28,336 nt of DNA, from the NCBI GenBank assembly GCA_038246575.1, contig JBBRVU010000032.1, positions 1-28,336 of the forward strand, given 5' to 3'. Under the pieces are notes generated by a model. It made no database searches and had not been told where the DNA came from. It saw nothing but the letters and a program-made list of their open reading frames with translations. Shown here in pieces: positions 13,778 through 22,289 of this stretch (position 1 is its first letter; every line of letters starts with the position of its first letter). The stretch is from JACCUZ01 sp038246575. GTDB taxonomy: Bacteria; Actinomycetota; Actinomycetes; JACCUZ01. Both the position numbers and the translations under genes were made by a program.

Positions 13778-15769
13778 TCAGCCGGCCCGGCGACCGCCGC
13801 CACTGGCGCGCCGTCCCGCACGCCGGGCCAGGTAGTCGCTCACGACGTACTGACCCAGCCGGCCGGGGTCGGGCTGCAGCACCCGGCCGCCGTTGCGCCG
13901 GGCCAGCTCCTGGCTGAACGCCAGCAGCCGTGGCTCGTCGTCGAGGGCGAACACGTTGAGCGTCGCGCCCCGCCGGGTCATCCGGTCGACCTCGGCCACG
14001 GTCAGCGCGATGGTCTCCGGCTCGGGCGGCCAGGCGAACCACGGGTGCCCGCCCGGCAGCAGGTGAGCGGTCGGCTCCCCGTCGGTCACGACCAGGACCA
14101 CCGGCTCGTGCTGCGGATGCTGGTCGAGGAAGCGTCCGGCCAGGATCAGGGCGTGCTGCAGGTTGGTGCCCTGGACGTAGTCGGCGTCCAGGCCGGCCAG
14201 CTCGGTGGCGGTCAGCGTTCGCGCGTACGACGAGAAGCCGATCACCGTCAGCGCGTCCTGCGGGAACTGCCCCGACACCAGGGCGTGCAGCGCGAGGGCC
14301 GTCGCCTTCGCCGCTCCCCACGTGTCGCGCAGCACCATGGAGTACGACAGGTCGACGAGCAGGCAGACGGCGGCGGACGTGCGTCGGTCGGTCTTGGCGA
14401 CCTCGAAGTCCTCGACAGCCAGCCGGATCCCACGTGGGCCGCCGATGTCGGCCCGGCCGGACCGAACCGCATTGGTCAGGGTGCGCACCACGTCGAGCGG
14501 CTGCTCGTCGCCGAACTGCCACCGCCGGGTCGCGCCGGTGAGTTCGCCGGTCTGGCCGGCGTCATTGACATCGTGGCCGCCCCGTGCGCTGGCGTGCAGG
14601 TCGGAGAACACCCGGCGCAGGGCGGTCTGCCCGAGTCGGCGGACCGCCTTCGGCGTCAGGTCGAGCCGGCCACCCCGGCGGTCGAAGTAGCCCTGTTCCT
14701 CCAGCTCGCGCTCGAGACGGCGAAGGTCGCGCAGCGCGTCCGCCGCCCGGCGACCCAAGGCCTCCCGCACCGCTTCCTCGTCGATGTCCTCCAGGCTCGC
14801 GCCGGGGTAGTCCTGGCCCATGGCCGACTCGAGCTCGTCGAGGTCGGCGAGGTCCTGCAGCGCGCTGGTCGCGTCGCCGGCGCCGAGCGGCTCGTCGCCG
14901 CTCATCCGCTGCCGGCCACGCCAGTCGAGGTCAGGCCGCCGGTCCCGCAGAGCCTGGGAGAGCTGGGACATCTCCCGTGCGAGGTCCATGTCCTCGAGCG
15001 CGCCGGACATCAGCGCGCCGAGCTCGTCGCGCTGCTCCGGGGTGAGGGACTGCATCATGCGCTCGGCTGCGGCTGCTCGGCGGGCCAGCGAGTCGACGAG
15101 CTCCTCGAGGTTCTCGGGGTTGTCCGGGAACATCTCGCCGTAGCGCGACATGAACCCGTCGAACTGTTCCTGCGTGTGCTCGCCCCGAGCGTCGGCGTCG
15201 AGCATCGAGTTGAGGTCGGCGAGCATGTCCTTGATCCGCGCCATCTCGGCCGGGTCGGCGTTCTCCAGCGCCTGCTTCATCCCGCGGAACTGGGTGTCGA
15301 GCACCTCCCGCCGCAGCAGGTCCTTGATCGACTCGAAGGTCTGGGCGGCCTCGGTCGAGCGCCAGTCGTAGCTGTCGAGCTCGCGGACGGCCCGGGCCGG
15401 GTCGTTGGGCAGGGCGTCGAGCGAGGTCTCGCGCAGCCGCGCGTCGTCGGAGGGGTCCGGGAAGAGCTCTGCGCGCTCCTGGCCGATCGCCGTGTCCAGC
15501 AGCCGTCGGACCTCCTCCAGCGTGCCGTCCAGCCGGCCCCGCTCACGCAGCTCGCGGCGTTGCTGGCGCAGCCGCTTCATCATCTCGTCGAGACCGCGCG
15601 GGCCGTCGTTCATTCCCCGGCGGAGCAGCCGGCGCAGGGCGTCGCGGGGGGTGGAGCCGGTGAGCACGTCGTCCCCGAGCTGGTCCAGGGCACGTCGCAC
15701 GTCGTACGGAGCGGCCAGGGGGTCCGGGCCGTCGTGGAAGCTGCCGTAGCGGTAGCCGCGTGGCGTCAC
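13778..15769 (-). CDS. VWA-domain protein partnered with a MoxR ATPase (Rv0959-like)
   Basis: A 663-residue protein. The N-terminal two thirds is a charged, helix-rich region (for example MMKRLRQQRRELRERG and LRRLERELEEQGYF). A C-terminal von Willebrand A domain carries the metal-ion site DLSYS at about residue 473 in CLLVDLSYSMVLRDTW and VVTDGEPTAH later. VWA proteins of this class act with a MoxR AAA+ ATPase in cofactor insertion or protein assembly. I chose GTG 15769, which gives a start VTPRGYRYG and lies 22 nt after the MoxR stop, with GGGGA nearby. A longer frame to 15913 would overlap the MoxR gene. The length is close to that of Rv0959, from memory. The target is unknown. Confidence 0.85.
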   Translation of the reverse strand: MTPRGYRYGSFHDGPDPLAAPYDVRRALDQLGDDVLTGSTPRDALRRLLRRGMNDGPRGLDEMMKRLRQQRRELRERGRLDGTLEEVRRLLDTAIGQERAELFPDPSDDARLRETSLDALPNDPARAVRELDSYDWRSTEAAQTFESIKDLLRREVLDTQFRGMKQALENADPAEMARIKDMLADLNSMLDADARGEHTQEQFDGFMSRYGEMFPDNPENLEELVDSLARRAAAAERMMQSLTPEQRDELGALMSGALEDMDLAREMSQLSQALRDRRPDLDWRGRQRMSGDEPLGAGDATSALQDLADLDELESAMGQDYPGASLEDIDEEAVREALGRRAADALRDLRRLERELEEQGYFDRRGGRLDLTPKAVRRLGQTALRRVFSDLHASARGGHDVNDAGQTGELTGATRRWQFGDEQPLDVVRTLTNAVRSGRADIGGPRGIRLAVEDFEVAKTDRRTSAAVCLLVDLSYSMVLRDTWGAAKATALALHALVSGQFPQDALTVIGFSSYARTLTATELAGLDADYVQGTNLQHALILAGRFLDQHPQHEPVVLVVTDGEPTAHLLPGGHPWFAWPPEPETIALTVAEVDRMTRRGATLNVFALDDEPRLLAFSQELARRNGGRVLQPDPGRLGQYVVSDYLARRAGRRASGGGRRAG

Positions 15770-15791
15770 GGGGTCCCCGTGCCCTGCAGGC

Positions 15792-17198
15792 TCATCCGCC
15801 GGCGCCGTAGACGACACCGTCGGTGGTGTCGTCCTTGCTGATCCGGCGGTTGAGGAAGAGGCCCTCCAACGCGAACTCCAGCGCCGACGCCGCAAGCTCC
15901 GGGGTCTCAGCACCGTCGTCGATGCCCAGCCGCTCCATCACGTGGGCCAGTCCTGGGAACGGCCCGACCTGCTCGAGCAGTCGGCGACCGGGCACGAGGT
16001 CGCCGCTCGCGACCGCGAGGCCCTCGTCGAAGCGCTCGATAAGCACCCGCAGGTCGGACGCGCCGAGGTGGTGCCGGAACGTCTCGACGACGGCCCGGCG
16101 CAGCAGATGTGCGAGCACCTCGAGCTCGCGGCCCTCCTCGTCGACCTCGAACTCGACCTTGCCGCGCAGTGTGGCGACGACCGACGGCAGGTCGCAGACC
16201 CGGGCGACGGCTGGGTCCTCGCCGACCAGCGCGGCGCGCCGCAGCGCCGAGGCGGCCGCGGTCTCCGCGCCGGCGATGCCGAATCGCGCCGACACACCGG
16301 AGCGCTGGTCGACCGACGAGGACTCGCGCACGTTGCGGGCGAACCGCGCCACGGTCTCGAGCAGAAAGTCCGGCACGACGGCGGCGAGGTCCGCCTCCTG
16401 CCGGATGACGTCGACCTCGTCGTCGAGCTGGTCGGGGTAGTGCGTGCGGATCTCGGCGCCGAAGCGGTCCTTCAGCGGAGTGATGATGCGTCCGCGGTTG
16501 GTGTAGTCCTCGGGGTTTGCACTGGCGACGAGGAGCAGGTCCAGCGGCAGCCGGAGACGGTAGCCGCGCACCTGGATGTCGCGCTCCTCCAGGACGTTGA
16601 GGAGCGAGACCTGGATCCGCTCGGCCAGGTCGGGCAGCTCGTTGATTGCGAAGATGCCGCGATTGGTGCGGGGGACCAGCCCGTAGTGCACCGTCTCCGG
16701 GTCGCCGAGGGTGCGGCCTTCCGCGACCTTGACCGGGTCGATGTCGCCGATCAGGTCGCCCACGCTGGTGTCCGGCGTGGCCAGCTTCTCCCCGTACCGC
16801 TCGCTGCGGTGCTGCCACCCGACGGGTAGAGCGTCGCCGGCCTCGGCGTGCAGCCGTTGGCAGCGCGCGCACACCGGCATCTCGGGGTGGTCGTTGATCT
16901 CGCAGCCGTCGACCACGGGGGCCCACTCGTCGAGCAGCGAGACCAGCGTGCGGATCAGCCGCGTCTTGCCCTGTCCCCGCTCGCCGAGGATGACGACGTC
17001 GTGCCCGGCGAGCAGGGCGCGCTCCAGGGCAGGCAGCACCGTCTCGTCGAAGCCGAGGATGCCCTCGAACCGGGGTGCGCCGGAACGCATGGCCGCCAGC
17101 AGGTTCTCGCGGATCTCCACCTTGATCGGGCGGTAGGTGTGGCCGGTCGCGCGGAGCTCGGCAAGGGTGGTGGCAGCGGGGCGGGTGTCATGTGGCAC
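15792..17198 (-). CDS. MoxR-type AAA+ ATPase with a Cys-rich insertion (Rv0958-like)
   Basis: A 468-residue AAA+ ATPase annotated elsewhere as Mg-chelatase-like. Walker A is GERGQGKT (about 72-79), Walker B is the IFAINELPDL region, and ASANPEDYTNRGRIITPLKDRFG holds sensor 1 and the arginine-rich segment. Between the Walker motifs lies DGCEINDHPEMPVCARCQRL with Cys99, Cys110, Cys113 and a nearby His117, a possible zinc site. The GTG at 17198 is preferred over an in-frame start at 17282 because TACGGT precedes it by 7 nt; a GAGG 4 nt upstream could also serve as a ribosome site. The VWA partner follows 22 nt downstream. Confidence 0.88.
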   Translation of the reverse strand: MPHDTRPAATTLAELRATGHTYRPIKVEIRENLLAAMRSGAPRFEGILGFDETVLPALERALLAGHDVVILGERGQGKTRLIRTLVSLLDEWAPVVDGCEINDHPEMPVCARCQRLHAEAGDALPVGWQHRSERYGEKLATPDTSVGDLIGDIDPVKVAEGRTLGDPETVHYGLVPRTNRGIFAINELPDLAERIQVSLLNVLEERDIQVRGYRLRLPLDLLLVASANPEDYTNRGRIITPLKDRFGAEIRTHYPDQLDDEVDVIRQEADLAAVVPDFLLETVARFARNVRESSSVDQRSGVSARFGIAGAETAAASALRRAALVGEDPAVARVCDLPSVVATLRGKVEFEVDEEGRELEVLAHLLRRAVVETFRHHLGASDLRVLIERFDEGLAVASGDLVPGRRLLEQVGPFPGLAHVMERLGIDDGAETPELAASALEFALEGLFLNRRISKDDTTDGVVYGAGG

Positions 17199-17205
17199 GT
17201 CCTCG

Positions 17206-17211
17206 ACCGTA
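17206..17211 (-). promoter_or_regulatory. -10 element TACGGT for the MoxR gene
   Basis: TACGGT on the minus strand, then 7 nt, then the GTG of the MoxR gene. The 77-nt gap is shared with the divergent FIST gene. Confidence 0.4.
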
Positions 17212-17275
17212 CGTCGGGAAGAGCCCCGTTCCCAGGGGCGGTTGCCGTCAGGTCGGTCTGGGGGAGGATTGGCGG

Positions 17276-18448
17276 GTGGCACGGTGCAGTGACGGCCTGG
17301 CCGTCGACGGGGACCTGACCCGGGCGGCCGAGCTTGCCGTGCGCCAGGCGTTGCACCGGCTCGGCTGCGCGCCCGACCTTGCGGCCGTGTTCGTCTGTGG
17401 TCCGGACCCGGCCGCGACTGCCGCTGCGTTGGAGCGGGCTGCCGAGCTCAGCGGTGCGACCACGACGTTGGGGTGCAGTGCGCCCGGCGTGATCGGCGAT
17501 GGTCGCGGAGTGGAGCGGACGTCCGCCGTCAGCGTCTGGCTGGCGGAGCTGCCGGGGGCGGCGCTCCGGTCCTTCCACCTGGAGGTGCTGCGGACCTCGG
17601 AGTCGATCGCCGTGGTGGGCATGCCCGTGCGCGCCGACGACGACCAGTGCGTGCTGCTGCTGGCCGATGCGTACTCGTTCCCGGTGGATGCCTTCGTCGA
17701 GCAGACCAACGATCTGCTCCCCGGGCTGCCGCTGAGCGGCGGGCTCGCGGCCGGGCCGGGAGGGGCAGGGTCGACGCGGCTGATGGTCGACGGAGTGACC
17801 CATGAGCGGGGTGCGGTGGGCGTCGCCCTCGGCGGCGAGGTTGCGCTGGAACCGCTGGTCAGTCAGGGCTGCCGGCCGGTCGGGCCGGCGATGACCGTCA
17901 CCGCGGCCGAGGGCAACGTGCTGCTCGAGCTCGCCGGGACCGCGGCCCTCGTCAAGCTCCAGCAGGTGCTGGCCGACCTTCCGCCACAGGAACAGGCCCT
18001 GATCTCGCGCGGGCTGCACCTGGGCATCGCGATGGACGAGTACGTCGACGAGCTCACAAGTGGCGACTTCCTCGTCCGGGGCGTCGCCGGGGCGGACGCG
18101 ACCGGGCGTGGGCTGCTCGTGGGCGACGTCGTCGAGGTCGGGCGAACGGTGCAGTTCCAGGTCCGCGACGCCGACACGGCGGGAGCCGACCTGCGTGAGA
18201 AGTTGGCGGGTGCACGTGCCCTCGGCGATGAGGGAGGCGCGCTGCTCTTCTCGTGCACCGGGCGTGGCGCCGGCCTCTTCCCAGGTGCGGACCACGACGT
18301 ACGGCTCGTACGCGCTGGTCTGGGTGTCCCGGGTGTCGCCGGGTTCTTCGCTGCCGGCGAGATCGGGCCGGTCGCCCGCCGCAACCACCTGCACGGCTAC
18401 ACCGCGTCGGTGCTCGCGTTCGGTGACACCCCGGCGACCGACGGCTGA
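17276..18448 (+). CDS. FIST-domain protein (FIST_N and FIST_C), probable small-ligand sensor
   Basis: A 390-residue soluble protein composed only of FIST domains. The N-terminal FIST region covers about residues 20-190 (HRLGCAPDLAAVFVCGPDPA, then TTLGCSAPGVIGDGRGVE), and the FIST_C region runs to the end (GLHLGIAMDEYVDE, FSCTGRGAGLF, GVAGFFAAGEIGPV). FIST domains are thought to bind small ligands, possibly amino acids, and occur in signalling proteins; here there is no attached output domain. The GTG at 17276 has GGAGGA about 7 nt upstream. The next gene, threonine ammonia-lyase, starts 30 nt later on the same strand, which suits an amino-acid-related role. Confidence 0.82.
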   Translation: MARCSDGLAVDGDLTRAAELAVRQALHRLGCAPDLAAVFVCGPDPAATAAALERAAELSGATTTLGCSAPGVIGDGRGVERTSAVSVWLAELPGAALRSFHLEVLRTSESIAVVGMPVRADDDQCVLLLADAYSFPVDAFVEQTNDLLPGLPLSGGLAAGPGGAGSTRLMVDGVTHERGAVGVALGGEVALEPLVSQGCRPVGPAMTVTAAEGNVLLELAGTAALVKLQQVLADLPPQEQALISRGLHLGIAMDEYVDELTSGDFLVRGVAGADATGRGLLVGDVVEVGRTVQFQVRDADTAGADLREKLAGARALGDEGGALLFSCTGRGAGLFPGADHDVRLVRAGLGVPGVAGFFAAGEIGPVARRNHLHGYTASVLAFGDTPATDG

Positions 18449-18478
18449 GCGCGACCGGCACCTGACACACTGGCGGCC

Positions 18479-19693
18479 ATGACGCAGCTGCCCGTCAGCA
18501 TCGACGACGTCAAGGCGGCCCGTGCCCTGCTCGACGGGGTCATCCGCGACACCCCGGTGCAGGGTTCTCGCCCGCTGTCCGAGCTGGTCGACGGCCCGGT
18601 CTGGCTCAAGTGCGAGAACCTCCAGCGCGCCGGGTCGTTCAAGATCCGTGGCGCCTACACGCGCATCGTGAGGCTGAGCCCGGATGAGTCCGCCCGCGGG
18701 GTGGTGGCAGCGAGCGCCGGCAACCATGCGCAGGGGGTCGCGCTCGCCGCCTCGCTGCGCGGCCTCACCTCGACCGTCTTCATGCCGGAGGGGGCGCCGA
18801 TCCCCAAGGTGCTCGCCACCCGTGCCTACGGTGCCGAGGTCCGCTTCGCCGGCCACACCGTCGACGAGGCGCTGACCGAGGCCGGCCGGTTCGCTGCCGA
18901 GACCGGTGCTGTGCTGGTGCACCCCTTCGACCACGCCGATGTCGTTGCCGGCCAGGGGACCGTGGGGCTGGAGATCCTCGAGCAGGTCCCCGACGTCCGC
19001 ACGGTCGTCGTGTGCACGGGGGGCGGCGGCCTGCTGGCCGGGATCGCGCTGGCCGTGAAGTCCACCAGGCCGGAGGTGCGTGTCGTCGGGGTCCAGGCGG
19101 AGAGGGCGGCAGCCTTCCCGGCCTCGCTGGCCGCCGGGCACCCGGTGGCGCTGGACCGGATGACGACGATGGCCGACGGCATCGCGGTCGGCTGCCCCGG
19201 CACGGTCCCCTTCGCCATCATCCGCGACCTCGTCGACGAGGTGACCACGGTCTCGGAGGAGTCCCTCTCCCGGGCCCTGCTGCTCTGCCTCGAACGGGCC
19301 AAGCTCGTGGTCGAGCCGGCGGGCGCTGCCGGGGTCGCGGCCCTGCTCGACGACCCGCGGGCCTTCGAGCCGCCGGTCGCCGTGGTCCTCTCCGGGGGCA
19401 ACATCGACCCACTGCTGCTGATGCGCGTGCTCCGGCACGGCCTCGCGGTGGCCGGCCGGTTCCTGTCCTTCCGAGCCCGCATCTCGGATCGGCCGGGAGC
19501 GCTCGTGCAGCTGCTGGCCGAGGTGGCCGAGGCCGACGCGAGCGTGATCGAGGTCGAGCACGTACGGACCGACCCGCGCCTGTCCGTCGACGAGGTCGAG
19601 GTGCGCCTGCAGGTGGAGACCCGCGGGGAGGAGCATTGCGACCACGTCCTGGCGCGGTTGCGCGCCGCCGGCTACCCCCTCGTCTTCGGCTGA
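18479..19693 (+). CDS. ilvA: Threonine ammonia-lyase (threonine dehydratase), single ACT domain
   Basis: A 404-residue PLP enzyme that deaminates threonine to 2-oxobutanoate, the entry into isoleucine synthesis. Lys55 in AGSFKIRGAYT binds PLP, SAGNHAQGVA and CTGGGGLLAG are the substrate and phosphate loops, and residues 325-404 form one ACT domain (RISDRPGALVQLLAEVAEADASV). The single ACT-like domain and length match the ilvA_1Cterm type rather than the long E. coli IlvA, which has two. It follows the FIST gene by 30 nt. No ribosome site is clear; a CACACT hexamer 7 nt before the ATG might allow leaderless transcription. Confidence 0.92.
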   Translation: MTQLPVSIDDVKAARALLDGVIRDTPVQGSRPLSELVDGPVWLKCENLQRAGSFKIRGAYTRIVRLSPDESARGVVAASAGNHAQGVALAASLRGLTSTVFMPEGAPIPKVLATRAYGAEVRFAGHTVDEALTEAGRFAAETGAVLVHPFDHADVVAGQGTVGLEILEQVPDVRTVVVCTGGGGLLAGIALAVKSTRPEVRVVGVQAERAAAFPASLAAGHPVALDRMTTMADGIAVGCPGTVPFAIIRDLVDEVTTVSEESLSRALLLCLERAKLVVEPAGAAGVAALLDDPRAFEPPVAVVLSGGNIDPLLLMRVLRHGLAVAGRFLSFRARISDRPGALVQLLAEVAEADASVIEVEHVRTDPRLSVDEVEVRLQVETRGEEHCDHVLARLRAAGYPLVFG

Positions 19694-19723
19694 CGCCCCC
19701 GGGCACGGGTCCCGTGGTGCCGC

Positions 19724-19752
19724 TTGGCGGTTCGGGCAACGCGATATATCCT
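19724..19752 (+). promoter_or_regulatory. Promoter of the ABC exporter operon
   Basis: TTGGCG (-35), 17-nt spacer, TATCCT (-10), giving a start near 19759 and a leader of about 120 nt before the ABC ATPase gene. The -10 overlaps the first operator repeat. Confidence 0.5.
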
Positions 19753-19774
19753 GACTGAGACGCGATACATCGCG
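19739..19774 (+). promoter_or_regulatory. Twin operator repeats ACGCGATAyATC, 21 bp apart
   Basis: ACGCGATATATC (19739-19750) and ACGCGATACATC (19760-19771) are direct repeats with one mismatch, 21 bp start to start, so on the same face of the helix. The second continues as CGCGAT-AC-ATCGCG, a perfect 6+2+6 palindrome; the first contains GATATATC. They cover the -10 element and the likely start of transcription, as expected for a repressor. PadR- or TetR-type regulators are common for this kind of exporter. No regulator gene is in the window. Confidence 0.6.
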
Positions 19775-19877
19775 AGTAAGCCAATCTGGGTCGCGGCCGA
19801 TGAGAAACCCGGTCGCGCACTGTCAGAGGTGGCGACGAGTATCGATGCAGGGAGTGCGAGCACCGAGGAGCAGCTGG

Positions 19878-20876
19878 ATGACGAACGTGATCATTGCCGA
19901 GGGACTGGTCAAGCGGTACGGCAAGGTGACCGCACTGGACGGGCTCGACCTCACCGTTGCCGAGGGGACCGTCCTCGGGCTGCTGGGGCCGAACGGGGCA
20001 GGCAAGACGACCTGCGTGCGGATCCTGTCCACGCTGCTGCAGCCCGACGAGGGCACCGCGACGGTGGCGGGCTTCGACGTGGTCCGCGAGGACCGCAAGC
20101 TGCGCCGCCTGATCGGGCTCTCCGGCCAGAACGCCGCCGTCGACGAGCACCTGACCGGGTTCGAGAACCTCGACATGGTGGGCCGGCTCTACCACCTCGG
20201 TCGGTCCCGAAGCCGCGAGCGAGCCCATGAGCTGCTCGAGCAGTTCGACCTCGTCGAGGCCGCCGGGCGATCCGTGAAGGGCTACTCCGGGGGCATGCGC
20301 CGGCGGCTCGACCTGGCAGCGGCGCTGGTCGCAGCCCCGCCCGTGCTGTTCCTCGACGAGCCCACGACGGGCCTCGACCCCCGCAGCAGGCTGGGGATGT
20401 GGGACGTCATCGCCGACCTGGTCCGCGGCGGGACCACGCTGCTGCTCACCACGCAGTACCTCGAGGAGGCCGACCGCCTCGCCGACCGGATCGCGGTCAT
20501 CGACCACGGCACCGTCATCGCCGAGGGCACCTCGGACGAGCTCAAGGCCCAGGTCGGCGGTGAACGGCTGGAGTTCACCTTGGCTGACGAGAGCCAGCTC
20601 GGCACGGCAGCCGCCGCGGTGCAGAGCCTCGGATCCGGCGAGGCCCGCATCGACGCGACGGCGCGCCACCTGACCCTCCCCATCGACGGCGGCGCACCGG
20701 TGCTCATCGCGGCACTGCGGGAGCTGGACTCGGCCGGGGTGACCGTGCAGGACGTCGGCCTGCGCCGACCGACGCTCGACGACGTCTTCCTGACCTTGAC
20801 CGGCCACGCGGCGGAAGCCGCGTCGTCCGACGACGAGCCGGATCCCTCCGAGCTGACCGAGGCGGTGTCGCGATGA
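19878..20876 (+). CDS. ABC transporter ATP-binding protein, DrrA type
   Basis: A 332-residue ATPase of the drug-resistance (DrrA/ABC-2) type. Walker A is GPNGAGKT (38-45), the signature is YSGGMRRRLDLA (starting about 136), Walker B is PVLFLDEPTTGLDP and the Q-loop is LSGQNAAVDE. A C-terminal domain of about 100 residues after the ABC core is typical of DrrA. The ATG at 19878 has AGGAG 7 nt upstream, which favours it over the in-frame ATG at 19800. Its end overlaps the permease start (ATGA). With the permease it would export lipids or a drug-like molecule. Confidence 0.9.
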   Translation: MTNVIIAEGLVKRYGKVTALDGLDLTVAEGTVLGLLGPNGAGKTTCVRILSTLLQPDEGTATVAGFDVVREDRKLRRLIGLSGQNAAVDEHLTGFENLDMVGRLYHLGRSRSRERAHELLEQFDLVEAAGRSVKGYSGGMRRRLDLAAALVAAPPVLFLDEPTTGLDPRSRLGMWDVIADLVRGGTTLLLTTQYLEEADRLADRIAVIDHGTVIAEGTSDELKAQVGGERLEFTLADESQLGTAAAAVQSLGSGEARIDATARHLTLPIDGGAPVLIAALRELDSAGVTVQDVGLRRPTLDDVFLTLTGHAAEAASSDDEPDPSELTEAVSR

Positions 20877-21676
20877 GCGCCCTGATCGAGGCGGCCGGCG
20901 ATGCGGCCGTCATCACCAAGCGCAACCTGATCAAGATCAAGCGGGTCCCCGACCTGCTCGTGTTCACGACGCTGTCGCCGATCATGTTCGTGCTGCTGTT
21001 CGCCTACGTGTTCGGCAGTGCGATCAACGTGCCCGGCGTCGGCTACCGGGAGTTCCTGATCGCCGGCATCTTTGCGCAGACCGTCGTCTTCGGGGCCACC
21101 TTCACCGGCTTCAGCCTTGCCGAGGACCTGCAGAAGGGGGTCATCGACCGGTTCCGCTCGCTGCCGATGGCACCGAGCGCCGTCCTGTTCGGACGTACCT
21201 TCAGTGACGTCGTCAACAACGTCATCAGCCTGGTGGTGATGGCGTTGACCGGGCTGGTCGTCGGCTGGCGGATCCGCTCGTCGTTCCTCGAGGCCGTGGT
21301 CGGGTTCGCCATCGTCCTGCTGTTCGCCTACGCCATCTCCTGGGTGATGGCGCTGGTCGGTCTGGTGGTGCGCTCACCCGAGGTCGTGAACAACGCGAGC
21401 TTCATCGTGATCTTCCCGCTGACGTTCATCGCCAACACGTTCGTCCCGACCAACGACCTGCCCGGGCCGCTGAAGGCGTTCGCCAACTGGAACCCGGTCT
21501 CGGCCGTGACCCAGGCAGCCCGGGAACAGTTCGGCAACACGAGCCCGGCGCTGCCGACCCCGGAGGTGTGGCCGCTGCAGCACCCGGTGCCCTACACACT
21601 GATCTGGGTCGTGGGCATCCTGGCGGTGTTCATCCCGCTGGCGACCCGGCAGTACCGCAAGGCGGCCAGCCGCTGA
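20873..21676 (+). CDS. ABC-2 type permease, DrrB type
   Basis: A 267-residue membrane protein with about six hydrophobic segments and the ABC-2 pattern. There is an N-terminal amphipathic region (TKRNLIKIKRVPDLLVF), the EDLQKGVIDRFRSLPMAPSAVLFGR loop that contacts the ATPase, and TFIANTFVPTNDLPGPLKAFANWNPVSAVTQAAR near the C-terminus, a hallmark of DrrB/NodJ-like proteins. Its ATG overlaps the ATPase stop (ATGA), so the two are made together. Only 17 nt separate its end from the convergent greA, and I see no strong hairpin there. Confidence 0.9.
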   Translation: MSALIEAAGDAAVITKRNLIKIKRVPDLLVFTTLSPIMFVLLFAYVFGSAINVPGVGYREFLIAGIFAQTVVFGATFTGFSLAEDLQKGVIDRFRSLPMAPSAVLFGRTFSDVVNNVISLVVMALTGLVVGWRIRSSFLEAVVGFAIVLLFAYAISWVMALVGLVVRSPEVVNNASFIVIFPLTFIANTFVPTNDLPGPLKAFANWNPVSAVTQAAREQFGNTSPALPTPEVWPLQHPVPYTLIWVVGILAVFIPLATRQYRKAASR

Positions 21677-21693
21677 CGCCCAGCCACTGAGGC

Positions 21694-22185
21694 TCAGCTG
21701 GCGAAAGGCTCGGTGTCCACGATCTCGACGGCGATCTTGGTGCCGGTGGGGGCGACGTAGGACGTCACGTCACCCTTGCGCTTGCCGTTGATGGCCGCGC
21801 CCAACGGTGACCTCTCCGAGTAGACCTCGATGCCGTCGCCAGCGACCTCGCGGGAGCCGAGCAGGAAACGCATCTGCTCGTCGCCGACCTTGGCCGTGAC
21901 GATCGTGCCTGGAGCGACGACCCCGGACGGAGCCTTGGGTGCCTCGCCGACCTGGGCGGACTCCAATAGCTGCTGCAGCTGGCGGATGCGCGCCTCACTC
22001 TTGCCCTGCTCGTCCTTGGCCGCGTGGTACCCGCCGTTCTCACGCAGGTCGCCCTCCTCGCGGGCGGCCTCGATGCGCTTGACGATCTCGGTCCTGCCCT
22101 CGCCGGAGAGGAAGTCGAGCTCCTCCTTGAGCCGGTCGTAAGCCTCCTGGGTCAACCAGGTGACGTTCTCGTGGGTCTCGGTCAC
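21694..22185 (-). CDS. greA: Transcription elongation factor GreA
   Basis: A 163-residue GreA that rescues backtracked RNA polymerase by stimulating cleavage of the transcript. The coiled coil carries the acidic tip region (RIEAAREEGDLRENGGYHAAKDEQG, with the DxxEN-like tip acids) and the C-terminal domain has APGTIVTAKV and SPLGAAINGKRKGD. GTG 22185 has CAGGAG 6 nt upstream. It is the Rv1080c equivalent and keeps its position next to the DUF4307 gene and mca. Confidence 0.96.
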   Translation of the reverse strand: MTETHENVTWLTQEAYDRLKEELDFLSGEGRTEIVKRIEAAREEGDLRENGGYHAAKDEQGKSEARIRQLQQLLESAQVGEAPKAPSGVVAPGTIVTAKVGDEQMRFLLGSREVAGDGIEVYSERSPLGAAINGKRKGDVTSYVAPTGTKIAVEIVDTEPFAS

Positions 22186-22261
22186 GACGTGCTCCTGACG
22201 GGTGTTCCAAGGGTGGACCGCGGCGGGTCCGGGCGCGGCCGCAAGATGCGGTGAGCCTTCG

Positions 22262-22289
22262 AGGCTAACAATCCTCTGGCCCCTGTCTA
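22262..22289 (-). promoter_or_regulatory. Promoter of greA
   Basis: TAGACA (-35), 16-nt spacer, TAGCCT (-10), giving a start near 22255 and a leader of about 70 nt. The TAG of the -35 is also the stop codon of the upstream DUF4307 gene. Confidence 0.5.

Noticed and set aside
14045..15841. Long plus-strand frame opposite the VWA gene
   Set aside because: The minus strand carries the VWA metal site and the conserved length; the plus frame has no recognisable domain.
16955..19645. Another long minus-strand open frame over the FIST and ilvA genes
   Set aside because: No family motif, composition of a shadow frame, and both genes beneath it have clear active-site motifs.
19800..19877. ABC ATPase starting at ATG 19800
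   Set aside because: The extra 26 residues are untypical, and AGGAG lies correctly before ATG 19878.
21677..21693. Terminator between the ABC permease and greA
   Set aside because: Only a 5-bp stem (CCAGC/GCTGG) can be drawn, too weak to call.
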